Shown here piece after piece: positions 1 to 9,755 of a DNA stretch of 34,363 nt. The notes below the pieces were generated by a model. It worked only from the letters and a program-made list of their open reading frames with translations. It did no database searches and was not told where the DNA came from. Source of the stretch: Microbacterium sp. AK009 (lineage in GTDB: Bacteria; Actinomycetota; Actinomycetes; Actinomycetales; Microbacteriaceae); the NCBI RefSeq assembly GCF_013410955.1, contig NZ_JACCCG010000009.1:1-34363 (forward strand), in the 5' to 3' direction. A program made the translations under genes and the position numbers. Position 1 is the first letter of the stretch. Each line of letters begins with the position of its first letter.

Positions 1-94
1 CCACCCGCTCGATCGTCTCCTTGTCATACTTCGCCGGCATAACCCTCATCCTCCTAGATGGGATCAGAGCCTCCACGGAACCCAGGACGGTTCA
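1..94 (-). mobile_element. IS3-family insertion sequence, 5' terminus (copy 1, partial)
   Basis: The first 94 bases are the reverse complement of the last bases of the window and match a third copy starting at 376. The IS end begins TGAACCGTCCTGGG, has a ribosome site (GGAGGATGAGGG) and then the ATG of a transposase OrfA at 40, reading left and out of the window. OrfA begins MPAKYDKETIERVV, typical of the IS3-family HTH protein. It abuts a DUF222/HNH gene fragment at 95. Only the 5' end is visible, so intactness cannot be judged. Confidence 0.8.
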
Positions 95-375
95 CCAGGC
101 AGTGAACCGTCGCCGGGAAGTCATTCACCAGCGTGTACGCCGAATCGATCTGGCGCTGCACCGCACGGTCGGACACCCGCACCGCCGCCGCGATCTCCGC
201 CGCGACACCGCGGAGAGCCATGTCCCTGTCCCGCACCACCACGGAGGATCCCTCCGCCAGCCGCGCCGCGAACGCGCCCGCTTTCGCCAACACCCTGGCC
301 TGCGCCGCCTCCGCCTGAGCCAACACCTGCTGCGCTTGCTCGGCCTCCGCCAGGATTCCCGTCAACTCCACACGG
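95..375 (-). pseudogene. DUF222/HNH endonuclease gene, internal N-terminal fragment
   Basis: On the minus strand this 281-bp piece reads as an alanine-rich helical segment (for example EAEQAQQVLAQAEAAQARV, later RVSDRAVQRQIDSAYTLV). That is the style of the N-terminal DUF222 domain found before HNH nuclease domains in actinobacteria (13E12 repeat family). Start codon, HNH motif and stop are all missing. The fragment is bounded on both sides by IS3 5' ends pointing away from it (94 and 376). A C-terminal fragment of the same family lies at the other end of the window (34095-34268), but nothing here shows that the two come from one gene. Non-functional. Confidence 0.7.
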
Positions 376-720
376 TGAACCGTCCTGGGTTCCGTGGAGG
401 CTCTGATCCCATCTAGGAGGATGAGGGTTATGCCGGCGAAGTATGACAAGGAGACGATCGAGCGGGTGGTTCGGATGTATTCCGAGCGTCGGCTCGAGTT
501 TCCGGAGGAGTCTCAGGCGGCGTCGACGAATCAGGTGTCGATGCTGACGCGGGTTCCTGCGGACACGATTAAGGGCTGGGTGCGGCGTGCGCAGATCGAT
601 GGGGGTGCTCGGCCTGGGGTAACCAGTGATCAGCTGGCGGAGTTGAAGAAACTGCGGCGTGAGAAACCCGAGGTTGAACCCGACGCCGCACAGCCGCGCC
701 GGCCCAAGCCGGAAGAACCC
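376..720 (+). mobile_element. IS3-family insertion sequence, truncated copy 2
   Basis: From 376 the sequence is identical to copies 1 and 3 through their shared 94-95 bases, then continues into the transposase OrfA. Homology to IS3 OrfA fades soon after the motif ELKKLRRE near 663, and a normal chromosomal gene (Lrp, stop at 723) follows. There is no OrfB (DDE integrase) and no right inverted repeat, so the copy is a 5' remnant. The right boundary is uncertain by about 50 bp. Confidence 0.7.
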
Positions 721-741
721 GCTCAGATGAGGGGACCTTGA
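430..741 (+). pseudogene. IS3-family transposase OrfA, truncated
   Basis: Starts at ATG 430 after GGAGGATGAGGGTT. Residues 1-80 look like the HTH_Tnp_1 helix-turn-helix domain of IS3 OrfA, with DTIKGWVRRAQIDGGARPGV as the signature. After LKKLRRE the reading becomes low-complexity PEVEPDAAQPRRPKPEEP, not the usual leucine-zipper end. It then runs into the antisense of the neighbouring Lrp gene before stopping. The usual OrfA end and the OrfA/OrfB frameshift signal are missing. One extra base in the GAGAAAC stretch near 660 could account for loss of frame. It would have bound IS ends when intact. Confidence 0.65.
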
Positions 742-1196
742 CCGTCGCGCACCTCGAACAGGAGCTGCGTCTCGGTCGCCCGCACAACGGGGTGCACGGT
801 GATGTGCTCCAGAACCACATCGCGCAGCGCTTCGGGATCGCGCACGGCCACATGGACGAGGAAGTCGTCCACTCCGGCGACGTGGAAGACACGCAGCGCG
901 GACGGGATGGCACAGAGCGCGTCGAACAGGTCGCGGACACGAGAGGCCGAGTGACTTCCCAGCCGCACGCGGATGAGCGCCTGGATCGGATAGCCCAGCG
1001 CAGCCTCGTTCAAGCGCACCTGCGATCCGCGGATCACTCCCCGCGCACGCAGCATGCGCACCCGATGGGCACACGTGGATTCGGCCAGGCCGAGCCGCCC
1101 GGCAAGGGCCCGGTTGGTGAGGTCACCGTCGAGCTGTAGCAGCCGCAGGATGCGGACGTCGGTGTCATCCAGGAGCTCGCCGCCCTGAGATTTCAT
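723..1196 (-). CDS. Lrp/AsnC family transcriptional regulator
   Basis: A 157-residue protein of normal Lrp/AsnC size. An N-terminal winged HTH (LDDTDVRILRLLQLDGDLTNRALAGRLGLAESTCAHRV) is followed by the RAM ligand-binding domain (HVAGVDDFLVHVAVRD near residue 105). ATG 1196 is chosen because GAGGAAGGG sits about 7 nt upstream; the upstream in-frame ATG at 1220 has no ribosome site. It is divergent from the PLP lyase at 1314, an arrangement typical of an Lrp regulator controlling an adjacent amino-acid catabolic gene; that link is inferred. The 3' end lies within a few bases of a truncated IS3 copy, yet the C-terminus appears complete. Confidence 0.88.
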   Translation of the reverse strand: MKSQGGELLDDTDVRILRLLQLDGDLTNRALAGRLGLAESTCAHRVRMLRARGVIRGSQVRLNEAALGYPIQALIRVRLGSHSASRVRDLFDALCAIPSALRVFHVAGVDDFLVHVAVRDPEALRDVVLEHITVHPVVRATETQLLFEVRDGQGPLI

Positions 1197-1313
1197 CGAA
1201 GAACCCTTCCTCGAGCCCATCGTTGTTGCAGGAAATTCGGATCAAGCGCGGGTTCTCCACCCTTTCAGCCTGGCACCCAACCATCCTGTTGTGATTCCCC
1301 TCACACTAGCTGC
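1197..1313. promoter_or_regulatory. Divergent promoter region between Lrp gene and PLP lyase
   Basis: A short divergent spacer, lower in GC than its neighbours. It holds an A/T-rich core GAAATTC at 1232-1238 that could be part of an Lrp site. CACACT at 1302-1307 lies six bases before the lyase ATG, which has no ribosome site, so the lyase may be leaderless. These are pattern-based suggestions only. Confidence 0.35.
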
Positions 1314-2510
1314 ATGGAATCTGCTCACCGCCACAACGACACCGTCGCCGTGCACGCCGGACGGGCCGACCTCGAGGGTCTCGGCGTTCACGCGCTCCCG
1401 ATCGACCTGTCGACCACGAACCCCATCCCCGACCTGGAAGCCGGTGGGCTGTCCTACGAATCCATGGCGAGCGGGGGTCACCCGCTCCCGGAAGGCGGGC
1501 TCGTGTATGCGCGGTTGTGGAATCCCACCGTCGCCCGCTTCGAGAGCGCGCTGGCCGAACTGGAGGGCGCCGAGGAGGCTGTCGCCTTCGCCTCGGGCAT
1601 GGCGGCGATGACCGCCGCGATCATCGCCCACAGTGCAGCGACCGGAAGGTCGCATGTCATCGCGGTGCGCCCGCTCTACGGCGGGACCGACCACCTGCTC
1701 TCGTCGGGGCTGCTCGGCATCGAGGTCACGTACTGCCACGAGGACGAGATCGCCGCCGCGATCCGACCCGAAACCGGGCTGGTCGTCGTCGAGACGCCCG
1801 CCAATCCCACGCTCGAACTCGTCGACATCGCTGCGGTGGTGGCGTCAGCCGGCAGCATCCCCGTCCTCGTCGACAACACGTTCGCAACGCCACTGCTGCA
1901 GAACCCGGTCGCGCTCGGCGCGGCGATGTCGCTGCACAGCGCGACGAAGTACCTCGGCGGCCACGGCGACGTCATCGCCGGTGTCATCGCGTGCGATGCC
2001 GAGACCGCCGCCGCGCTGCGTCGTGTGCGCGCGGTGACCGGTGGACTTCTGCACCCCCTCGGCGCATATCTGCTGCACCGAGGACTGCCGACCCTGCCGG
2101 TGCGCCTCGAACGGCAGCAGGGCACGGCGCGCCGACTTGTGGCATGGCTGCAGGAGCAGCCGGAGATCGCCGAGGTGCACTACCCCGGACTCGACGGGGA
2201 TCCGCGTGGCCTGCTGCGACGTCAGATGCGGGGAACCGGCGCGATGATCGCGGTGAGCCTTCGCGGAGGGTTCGAGGCTGCGGCCGCCGTCACCTCGGCC
2301 GTCACGCTCTTCACGCACGCCGTGTCACTGGGAGGGGTCGACTCCCTCATCCAGCACCCCGCCGCCCTGACGCACCGTCCGGTCCCCGCGCACGCGCGCC
2401 CGCACGCGGGCCTCGTGCGACTGTCGATCGGGCTCGAACACGTCGACGATCTCCGCAACGACCTCGCCCGCGCGCTGCGCACGATTCCCGCCGAGCTGAT
2501 CAGCGCGTAA
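1314..2510 (+). CDS. Methionine gamma-lyase / trans-sulfuration PLP enzyme
   Basis: A 398-residue Cys/Met metabolism PLP-dependent enzyme (fold type I). Visible family motifs are ARLWNPTV near residue 67 (cofactor-binding loop), ASGMAAM near 93, LYGGTDHLL near 118, ETPANPTLELVDI near 162, the DNTFATP stretch near 188 and SATKYLGGHGDV, whose lysine (about residue 213) carries PLP. It would cleave or form C-S bonds of methionine, cystathionine or homocysteine derivatives in the cytoplasm. The subtype cannot be fixed from sequence alone. Pairing with the divergent Lrp gene favours a catabolic methionine gamma-lyase. No Shine-Dalgarno is visible before ATG 1314. It is convergent with the nrdF-side DNA at 2537. 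Confidence 0.82.
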   Translation: MESAHRHNDTVAVHAGRADLEGLGVHALPIDLSTTNPIPDLEAGGLSYESMASGGHPLPEGGLVYARLWNPTVARFESALAELEGAEEAVAFASGMAAMTAAIIAHSAATGRSHVIAVRPLYGGTDHLLSSGLLGIEVTYCHEDEIAAAIRPETGLVVVETPANPTLELVDIAAVVASAGSIPVLVDNTFATPLLQNPVALGAAMSLHSATKYLGGHGDVIAGVIACDAETAAALRRVRAVTGGLLHPLGAYLLHRGLPTLPVRLERQQGTARRLVAWLQEQPEIAEVHYPGLDGDPRGLLRRQMRGTGAMIAVSLRGGFEAAAAVTSAVTLFTHAVSLGGVDSLIQHPAALTHRPVPAHARPHAGLVRLSIGLEHVDDLRNDLARALRTIPAELISA

Positions 2511-2536
2511 CCGAACCCGGAGTCAGAACCGGGAGG

Positions 2537-2804
<268 letters not shown>

Positions 2805-3113
2805 TCAGTCCTGAACAAGGTCTTCGGAAGAAATGGCCTCGGCCAGCGCCTGCTGAAGCTCCGCTTCAGTCAGACCGAAGCGGCTGGAAAGCATTCGGAG
2901 CACGGTATGTGCGACCACCGCGCCGGCTTCAACCTGTTTGGCCATCCGCGCCACCAGTATTGCGGCATCGCCGTTCGATGCGGCGACCTGCTCCTGGACA
3001 ATGAATTTGAGCTGGGCGTTGGTGGCGGAGGGGTCGTCCGCAACCTTCGCCGTCAGCAGCCCGGCGAAGGCCCGTAGCATCTCGTTGCGGTCGTGTGCAG
3101 AGAGGTCGCCCAT
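2805..3113 (-). CDS. Hypothetical helical protein in prophage remnant (102 aa)
   Basis: The protein starts MGDLSAHDRNEMLRAFAGLL and ends AEAISSEDLVQD. It is acidic, alanine- and leucine-rich and probably all-helical, without signal peptide or membrane segment. I do not recognise the family. ATG 3113 is chosen because it overlaps the stop of the upstream 47-residue ORF as TGATG, an arrangement for translational coupling. A longer reading back to 3491 is open, but its extra residues look like out-of-frame sequence (rich in R, S, P and H). It is the last gene before the att repeat and may be a lysogeny-region protein; that is speculative. Confidence 0.6.
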   Translation of the reverse strand: MGDLSAHDRNEMLRAFAGLLTAKVADDPSATNAQLKFIVQEQVAASNGDAAILVARMAKQVEAGAVVAHTVLRMLSSRFGLTEAELQQALAEAISSEDLVQD

Positions 3114-3256
3114 CACATCAGGGTGACATGCGCCTCCGACACGGGTCGTGCTCGACCAGAGAATCCGATCGAGCACGAGCCGCGCCATGAGGCCTGGCAC
3201 TGCTTGGCGATATAGATGATGAGGGCGACGAGCCCGAGCACGATGATGTACTCCAT
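3113..3256 (-). CDS. Small membrane protein (47 aa) in prophage remnant
   Basis: ATG 3256 follows AAGGAAGGACCGTG and encodes MEYIIVLGLVALIIYIAKQC followed by a basic tail ending HVTLM. One transmembrane helix spans residues 3-17, with a positive stretch after it, so the C-terminus is probably cytoplasmic. Its stop overlaps the next start (TGATG at 3111-3115), and its own start overlaps a possible upstream ORF stop in the same way (3254-3258). Single-helix small proteins like this occur in phage lysis or lysogeny regions, but no specific function can be assigned. Confidence 0.6.
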   Translation of the reverse strand: MEYIIVLGLVALIIYIAKQCQASWRGSCSIGFSGRARPVSEAHVTLM

Positions 3257-3408
3257 CACGGTCCTTCCTTTTCGGGCAGCTCGTCGAGATACGATGACCT
3301 TGCGATGGGATCCTCGGCTCTCGCCAGCTGGAGGGTGTGCGCGAGGGCCCCACTCGATGCGAGGCCCTCGTCATGTCGATGTCTCCTTTCTGTCGATGGC
3401 TTCGGCAT
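3256..3408 (-). CDS. Possible short ORF (50 aa) upstream of the small membrane protein
   Basis: An open frame from ATG 3408 reads MPKPSTERRHRHDEGLASSG and ends LDELPEKEGP. Its stop TGA overlaps the ATG of the 47-residue membrane ORF. Codons from about residue 14 onward have GC-rich third positions as in real genes. The start has no clear ribosome site, whereas a strong AAAGGAGAC precedes an ATG in another frame at 3374. The true start, or even the frame, is therefore uncertain. No known family. Confidence 0.3.
   Translation of the reverse strand: MPKPSTERRHRHDEGLASSGALAHTLQLARAEDPIARSSYLDELPEKEGP
3342..3370. terminator. GC-rich hairpin in prophage remnant
   Basis: Perfect 8-bp arms CGAGGGCC and GGCCCTCG are separated by 13 bases. 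There is no T-run on either side, so it may be a weak terminator or an RNA processing/translation-control hairpin between small phage genes. A similar GAAGGGC-type hairpin lies at 5541-5576. Confidence 0.4.
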
Positions 3409-3624
3409 CGCGCAGTCCAGGGTGCAGTGCTGCCGGGCTGAGGGGATTGGTCCCTCACCTTGTAATACGCACCAGTGGCGTAATCGACCACCTTGCGGCG
3501 CAGAAAGTTGTTGTCGGTTCTAAAGGACGCCTAAGTGGCACGAGATGCTCACGAGGGCCAGGGCCAGCTCACCCGCCGCCCGGTCGTGATCGATCCGTGA
3601 CCGCGGCGGGTCGCCAGCTTCGGA

Positions 3625-3630
3625 TAGCCT
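3625..3630 (+). promoter_or_regulatory. -10 element TAGCCT of the lipoprotein gene
   Basis: TAGCCT sits 7 bases before an ATG at 3638 and 56 bases before the preferred lipoprotein start at 3686. Transcription would begin at about 3637. No convincing -35 box is visible. Confidence 0.35.
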
Positions 3631-3685
3631 TTCCCTCATGCGCGCGGAAGGGGCCGCGCCGCAGTCATCACTAGGGGGAACACCG

Positions 3686-4300
3686 ATGCGTCGCATCGTC
3701 AATACGGCTGCGCTCAGCGCAGCTACCATCGCTCTCGTTCTCGGGGTGGTCGGGTGCAGCAGCCCGGCGCCGCAGCCGGAAGCGATCGCCACACCGACGA
3801 CCGAGCCGTCCGCCTCGGCAGAGCCTGCACCGTCCGAGACCGAGACCGAAGAAGCTGCCGCCGCGGTGGGGACGCGGGAGAACCCGGTCCCTGTCGGGCA
3901 GGTGCTCGCGTTCAGCGCGGACTCAGCATTCAAGGTCGGAGCATCCGGACCAACCCAGGTCGCGGCCGACTTCTCGGTCCTGCCGCTGGTGATTCAGATC
4001 GACTGGGCGAACTTCAACGCGCAGTCGGCAGCGCAGGGTCAGCCGCCCGGAGGACCATTCCAGCCGTGGGCTAGCTTCGGGGTCTCGTTCGTGACCGCGG
4101 GTGGGACCTCGTACGACACGATGGACAACTACAGCGTGACTATCGAGAACCAGCTCTTTGACATCGGCGATGTCTATGAGGGGACCGACGCCGTCAATGC
4201 GAACGTGCCGGTCAGCGTCCCCGAGGCTGAGATAGCCGGCGGCGTGTGGGTCGTTGAGAACTACTCCTCAGGCGCCCGGGTGTTCATCGCACCCCAGTAG
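3686..4300 (+). CDS. Secreted lipoprotein of the prophage remnant
   Basis: A 204-residue protein with a type II signal peptide: MRR, a hydrophobic core (AALSAATIALVLGVV) and lipobox VVGC with the lipidated Cys at residue 24. A Ser/Pro/Thr/Glu-rich linker (about 26-62) follows, then a beta-rich domain beginning GTRENPVPVGQV, with aromatic motifs IDWANFN and PWASFGVSFVTAGG. ATG 3686 is chosen for the signal peptide and the AGGGGGAAC ribosome site. An in-frame ATG at 3638 would put 16 extra residues before the signal. It is the only complete larger gene left in the remnant. Phage-encoded lipoproteins sometimes block superinfection, which is a possible role by analogy only. Confidence 0.72.
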   Translation: MRRIVNTAALSAATIALVLGVVGCSSPAPQPEAIATPTTEPSASAEPAPSETETEEAAAAVGTRENPVPVGQVLAFSADSAFKVGASGPTQVAADFSVLPLVIQIDWANFNAQSAAQGQPPGGPFQPWASFGVSFVTAGGTSYDTMDNYSVTIENQLFDIGDVYEGTDAVNANVPVSVPEAEIAGGVWVVENYSSGARVFIAPQ

Positions 4301-4308
4301 CCCACAAA

Positions 4309-4366
4309 CGCAAAAGGCCCCCTCGAGCCCACCCAGTGCCGGGTGAACCCGAGGGAGCCTTTTGCG
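4309..4366. terminator. Bidirectional intrinsic terminator
   Basis: Arms CGCAAAAGGC (4309-4318) and GCCTTTTGCG (4357-4366) pair perfectly, with an inner CCCTCG/CGAGGG pairing. T-runs inside the stem serve both directions. It lies between the convergent lipoprotein stop (4300) and the LamG fragment stop (4381). Confidence 0.75.
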
Positions 4367-4380
4367 TTGTCTGAATCGTG

Positions 4381-4866
4381 TCACTCGCCGATGTTGAAGG
4401 CGGAGTGTCGGGTTCGCATCGCGTCGTGGATCGCGCTCATCTGGAGCGGGGTGAGCCCGAACGGCCAGATCACGAACTCCGCGACGTCGCCGTTGAACCA
4501 GGGCCCTCCGGCGAGGCCGAGGTAGATCTGATCGAACGTGTTCACGCTCGGCGGATTAGTGATCGCCGGGCCAGACACCACGCCGTTGATCATGCATCGC
4601 ATGGTCTGGTCCGGTGACTGTGTGTAGGCGACGACCAGCCATCCGCCGCCATCAGCGGGAGAGGGCACGGTCTGACTGGCCGTCGATCCGTCGAACAGCA
4701 GCCCGTCCGTGCTGGGGTGCTTCAGTGACGAATCGATCGTGCCGCCGTTGACGGACGAATCGGAGACGGCACCGATCCCCACAAAGCCGATCGCAAAGCT
4801 CTGCGAGGGAACGGGCCGCGACGGTTTCGTGTTCTCCGACGGGGCGACGCCGATGTCATACCCGCA
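4381..4866 (-). pseudogene. LamG-like phage tail protein, C-terminal fragment
   Basis: About 160 residues remain, containing a beta-sandwich domain of the concanavalin A/LamG type. Typical signs are GGGWLVVAYTQSPDQTMRCMINGV and the closing strand GDVAEFVIWPFGLTPLQMSAIHDAM. Such domains occur at the end of actinophage minor tail and fibre proteins that bind glycans. The N-terminal part is missing. Upstream of about 4866 the sequence becomes the integrase fragment on the opposite strand and the frame degenerates, so the gene was cut by the deletion that shrank the prophage. The stop is followed by the shared terminator. Confidence 0.6.
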
Positions 4867-5136
4867 CCGGACTCGGGCTGGTTCGTGCAGGCCGTGACCG
4901 CGTGCCAGGTCGCTGACGCCAGCTTCCCGATGATCACCCCGCACGACCAGCGGCACACGGCCGCGTCACTGGCGATCTCCGCCGGCGCGAATGTGAAGGC
5001 CGTGCAGCGCGTGCTCGGGCACGCGTCCGCGGCGATGACGGTCGACGTCTACGCCGAAAACGCCGACCTGTTCGACGACGATCTCGAAGCTGTCGCGGTG
5101 GCGATGTCGCAGGCGCACCGAGCCGCTGTCTCGTGA
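4867..5136 (+). pseudogene. Tyrosine recombinase (phage integrase), C-terminal fragment
   Basis: In-frame sequence from PDSGWF onward matches the end of actinophage tyrosine integrases. It keeps the box II motif TPHDQRHTAASLAISAGAN (His and Arg of HxxR), LGHASAAMT and the nucleophile Tyr in VDVYAEN, followed by the usual LFDDDLEAV tail. The arm-binding domain, the core-binding domain and the first catalytic Arg are missing, so it cannot work alone. A GTG at 4885 could start a peptide, but no ribosome site supports it. It presumably catalysed the integration at the nrdF 3' end some 600 bp away. HDQRH with Gln is a slight variation on the usual HDLRH. Confidence 0.8.
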
Positions 5137-5244
5137 CACGCCCGAGAGCTCAATGCCCTTGCGGAGCCGGGCATACGTGAAGGATGCTGTGTGTTACTCC
5201 CACTGTGCGTCGACCGCAGGGACCGCGTCCTCGAAAACGACAAA

Positions 5245-5268
5245 AGCCCCCGACCTAAGTCGGGGGCT
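5245..5268 (-). terminator. Rho-independent terminator of the small FPPC gene
   Basis: Arms AGCCCCCGAC and GTCGGGGGCT enclose a CTAA loop. On the minus strand the hairpin is followed by TTTT, just after the stop of the 63-residue gene at 5292. Confidence 0.75.
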
Positions 5269-5291
5269 GATGCCTAATCAGTCGATCGAAA

Positions 5292-5483
5292 TCACGCTGC
5301 TGCAACAGCTTCGATCAGGAAACGGAACGCGCATTCTCCCTTGCGGTCGATGCACGGCGGGAACGTCGCTCCACGTTCGTGGAAGCTGACGACCCCATAT
5401 TGGTCAGCCCACGTTCCGTCGAACGGGACGCGCTGACCGGTCTTCCAGGTGCCGTCGGGCCCCTGAGGGTAGTGATTCGTCAT
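5292..5483 (-). CDS. Small FPPC-motif protein (63 aa), YjzC-like
   Basis: Starts at ATG 5483 behind an excellent ribosome site (AAAGGAGGT, 10 bases before the ATG). It encodes MTNHYPQGPDGTWKTGQRVP and then GTWADQYGVVSFHERGATFPPC with a second Cys eight residues on. The pattern of a short beta domain with G-x-x-FPPC, a spaced Cys and a final aromatic/hydrophobic strand resembles small YjzC-type proteins, whose function is unclear; two cysteines could bind metal. It has its own hairpin upstream (5541-5576) and terminator downstream, so it is probably expressed alone. It lies between the integrase fragment and the nrdF-proximal att copy, where phage lysogeny genes often sit. Confidence 0.65.
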   Translation of the reverse strand: MTNHYPQGPDGTWKTGQRVPFDGTWADQYGVVSFHERGATFPPCIDRKGECAFRFLIEAVAAA

Positions 5484-5540
5484 GGCGGGGTACCTCCTTT
5501 CGTCGCCATCTGCCTCGATGCGAATGTCGAGGACAACGGG

Positions 5541-5576
5541 CGAAGGGCCCTCGCGAGTGTGCGCGAGAGCCCTTCG
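5541..5576. terminator. Long GC-rich hairpin upstream of the FPPC gene
   Basis: Arms CGAAGGGCCCTCGCG and CGCGAGAGCCCTTCG pair with one mismatch around a 6-base loop. There is no T-run. It lies about 40 bases before the ribosome site of the 63-residue gene, so it may terminate readthrough or shape the leader. Confidence 0.45.
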
Positions 5577-5593
5577 AATGGGGTTGCCGAGGA

Positions 5594-5651
5594 GCGCGAC
5601 TGGATAGTCGCGCGGCATCGGTGTCGATGAACTGTGGGCATTTCGTGGGCA
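5594..5651. other. Candidate integrase arm/operator sites near att copy 2
   Basis: A perfect palindrome GCGCGACT-GGAT-AGTCGCGC (5594-5613) is followed by two direct GTGGGCA repeats 11 bases apart (5634-5640 and 5645-5651). Paired short direct repeats some 90 bp from an att core are what tyrosine integrase arm-type sites look like. The palindrome could be an operator. Assignment is by pattern and position only. Confidence 0.35.
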
Positions 5652-5739
5652 AGCGTGACGCCGGGCGCCTCGCGCTCGGTTCCAGTGCTGCGAATTTCCA
5701 TCTCCACCTCCTCGGTTAGATCGCTTCTCATCGGGGACT

Positions 5740-8883
<3,144 letters not shown>

Positions 8884-8902
<19 letters not shown>

Positions 8903-9318
8903 CGTTCCAATCCATCGCTGACGCGTGCCACGTCTTCAGGCGTGCCGAATACTTCGAGCCGGTACAAGTGCGGCACCCGGCACTTGCGGCTGATGATTTC
9001 GCCGGCGAGGCAGAACGACTCGCCGAAGTTGCTGTTGCCTGCGGAGATCACTCCGCGCAGAAGTCGCCTGTTCCGCTCGTCGTTGAGGAAACGGATGACC
9101 TGCTTGGGGACGGCACCCTTCTCTTCACCGCGTCCCTGGCCTCCCCCGTAGGTGGGGGTCACGAGAACGAAGGGCTCGTCCACGACCGGGGTCGGTTCGG
9201 AGGCGGTGATCGGGATGCGGATGGCGGGGAGGTCGAGCTTCTCGATGAAGCGTGCGGTGTTGCCCGACACGCTGGAGAAATAGACCAGGAGCGGGGCGGA
9301 TGTCGCCAGTGCGCTCAT
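8884..9318 (-). CDS. nrdI: Flavodoxin-like NrdI, class Ib RNR activator
   Basis: A 144-residue flavoprotein that supplies the oxidant for assembly of the NrdF manganese-tyrosyl cofactor. The flavin phosphate loop is [14 protein letters not shown] near residue 13. TPTYGGGQG near 55 and the [12 protein letters not shown] region near 92 are the other conserved FMN contacts. It lies between nrdH and nrdE and overlaps nrdE by 19 bp. Confidence 0.95.
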
Positions 9319-9366
9319 CGTTCCCTCCTGGGCTCGATCCTCGCGGTCCCCGACGCGGCGCCGGCT

Positions 9367-9600
9367 TCAGGCCAGGCGCGACGCCAGTTCGTCGATCTTG
9401 TCGGGACGGAAGCCCGACCAGTGGTCTTCGTCGGTGATGACGACGGGCGCCTGCAGGTAGCCGAGGGCCTTGACCTGCTCGAGCGCGGCCGGGTCTTCGG
9501 AGAGGTCGTGGACCTCGTATGCGATGCCCTTCGAGTCCAGCGCGCGGTAGGTCGCAGTGCACTGCACGCAGGACGGCTTGGTGTAAACGGTGATCGCCAT
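9367..9600 (-). CDS. nrdH: Glutaredoxin-like NrdH redoxin
   Basis: A 77-residue small thiol protein that reduces NrdE. The active site CVQC is at residues 11-14 (MAITVYTKPSCVQC). QAPVV (cis-Pro) and the conserved WSGFRPDKI motif near the C-terminus define NrdH rather than glutaredoxin. It is first in the operon; the upstream region holds NrdR-type boxes. Confidence 0.95.
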   Translation of the reverse strand: MAITVYTKPSCVQCTATYRALDSKGIAYEVHDLSEDPAALEQVKALGYLQAPVVITDEDHWSGFRPDKIDELASRLA

Positions 9601-9692
9601 GTCGATCCGTTCTCCCCTCGATCTCGAGTGTTTCCTCCGGTGACCCCCACCGGGAGTCCAATACTACATATGGGTGCCGACATCGGATAGCA

Positions 9693-9723
9693 CCACTAGG
9701 GATAGTAGTTACATCCGTGTAGT
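9693..9723 (-). promoter_or_regulatory. Paired NrdR-type boxes upstream of nrdHIEF
   Basis: Two imperfect inverted repeats, CACTA-GGGA-TAGTA (centre 9700.5) and TACA-TCCG-TGTA (centre 9715.5), lie 15 bp apart about 100 bp before nrdH. Size, ACTA/TACA half-site style and one-and-a-half-turn spacing match the tandem boxes bound by the NrdR repressor in front of RNR operons. Operator function is inferred. Confidence 0.6.
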
Positions 9724-9755
9724 TTTCTCACTGTCATCCCCATGTACAACACAGG

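Noticed and set aside
54..449. A 131-residue protein running through both IS ends and the DUF222 fragment
   Set aside because: It starts and ends in IS sequence and has a chimeric reading frame; it is not an evolved gene.
1197..1313. SAM or other riboswitch before the methionine lyase
   Set aside because: The spacer to the ATG is too short and shows no conserved riboswitch helices; the gene may even be leaderless.
2805..3491. One 228-residue protein covering the small prophage ORFs on the minus strand
   Set aside because: The first 126 residues look out-of-frame, whereas overlapping small frames show a proper membrane helix, ribosome site and TGATG couplings. Only the last 102 residues were kept.
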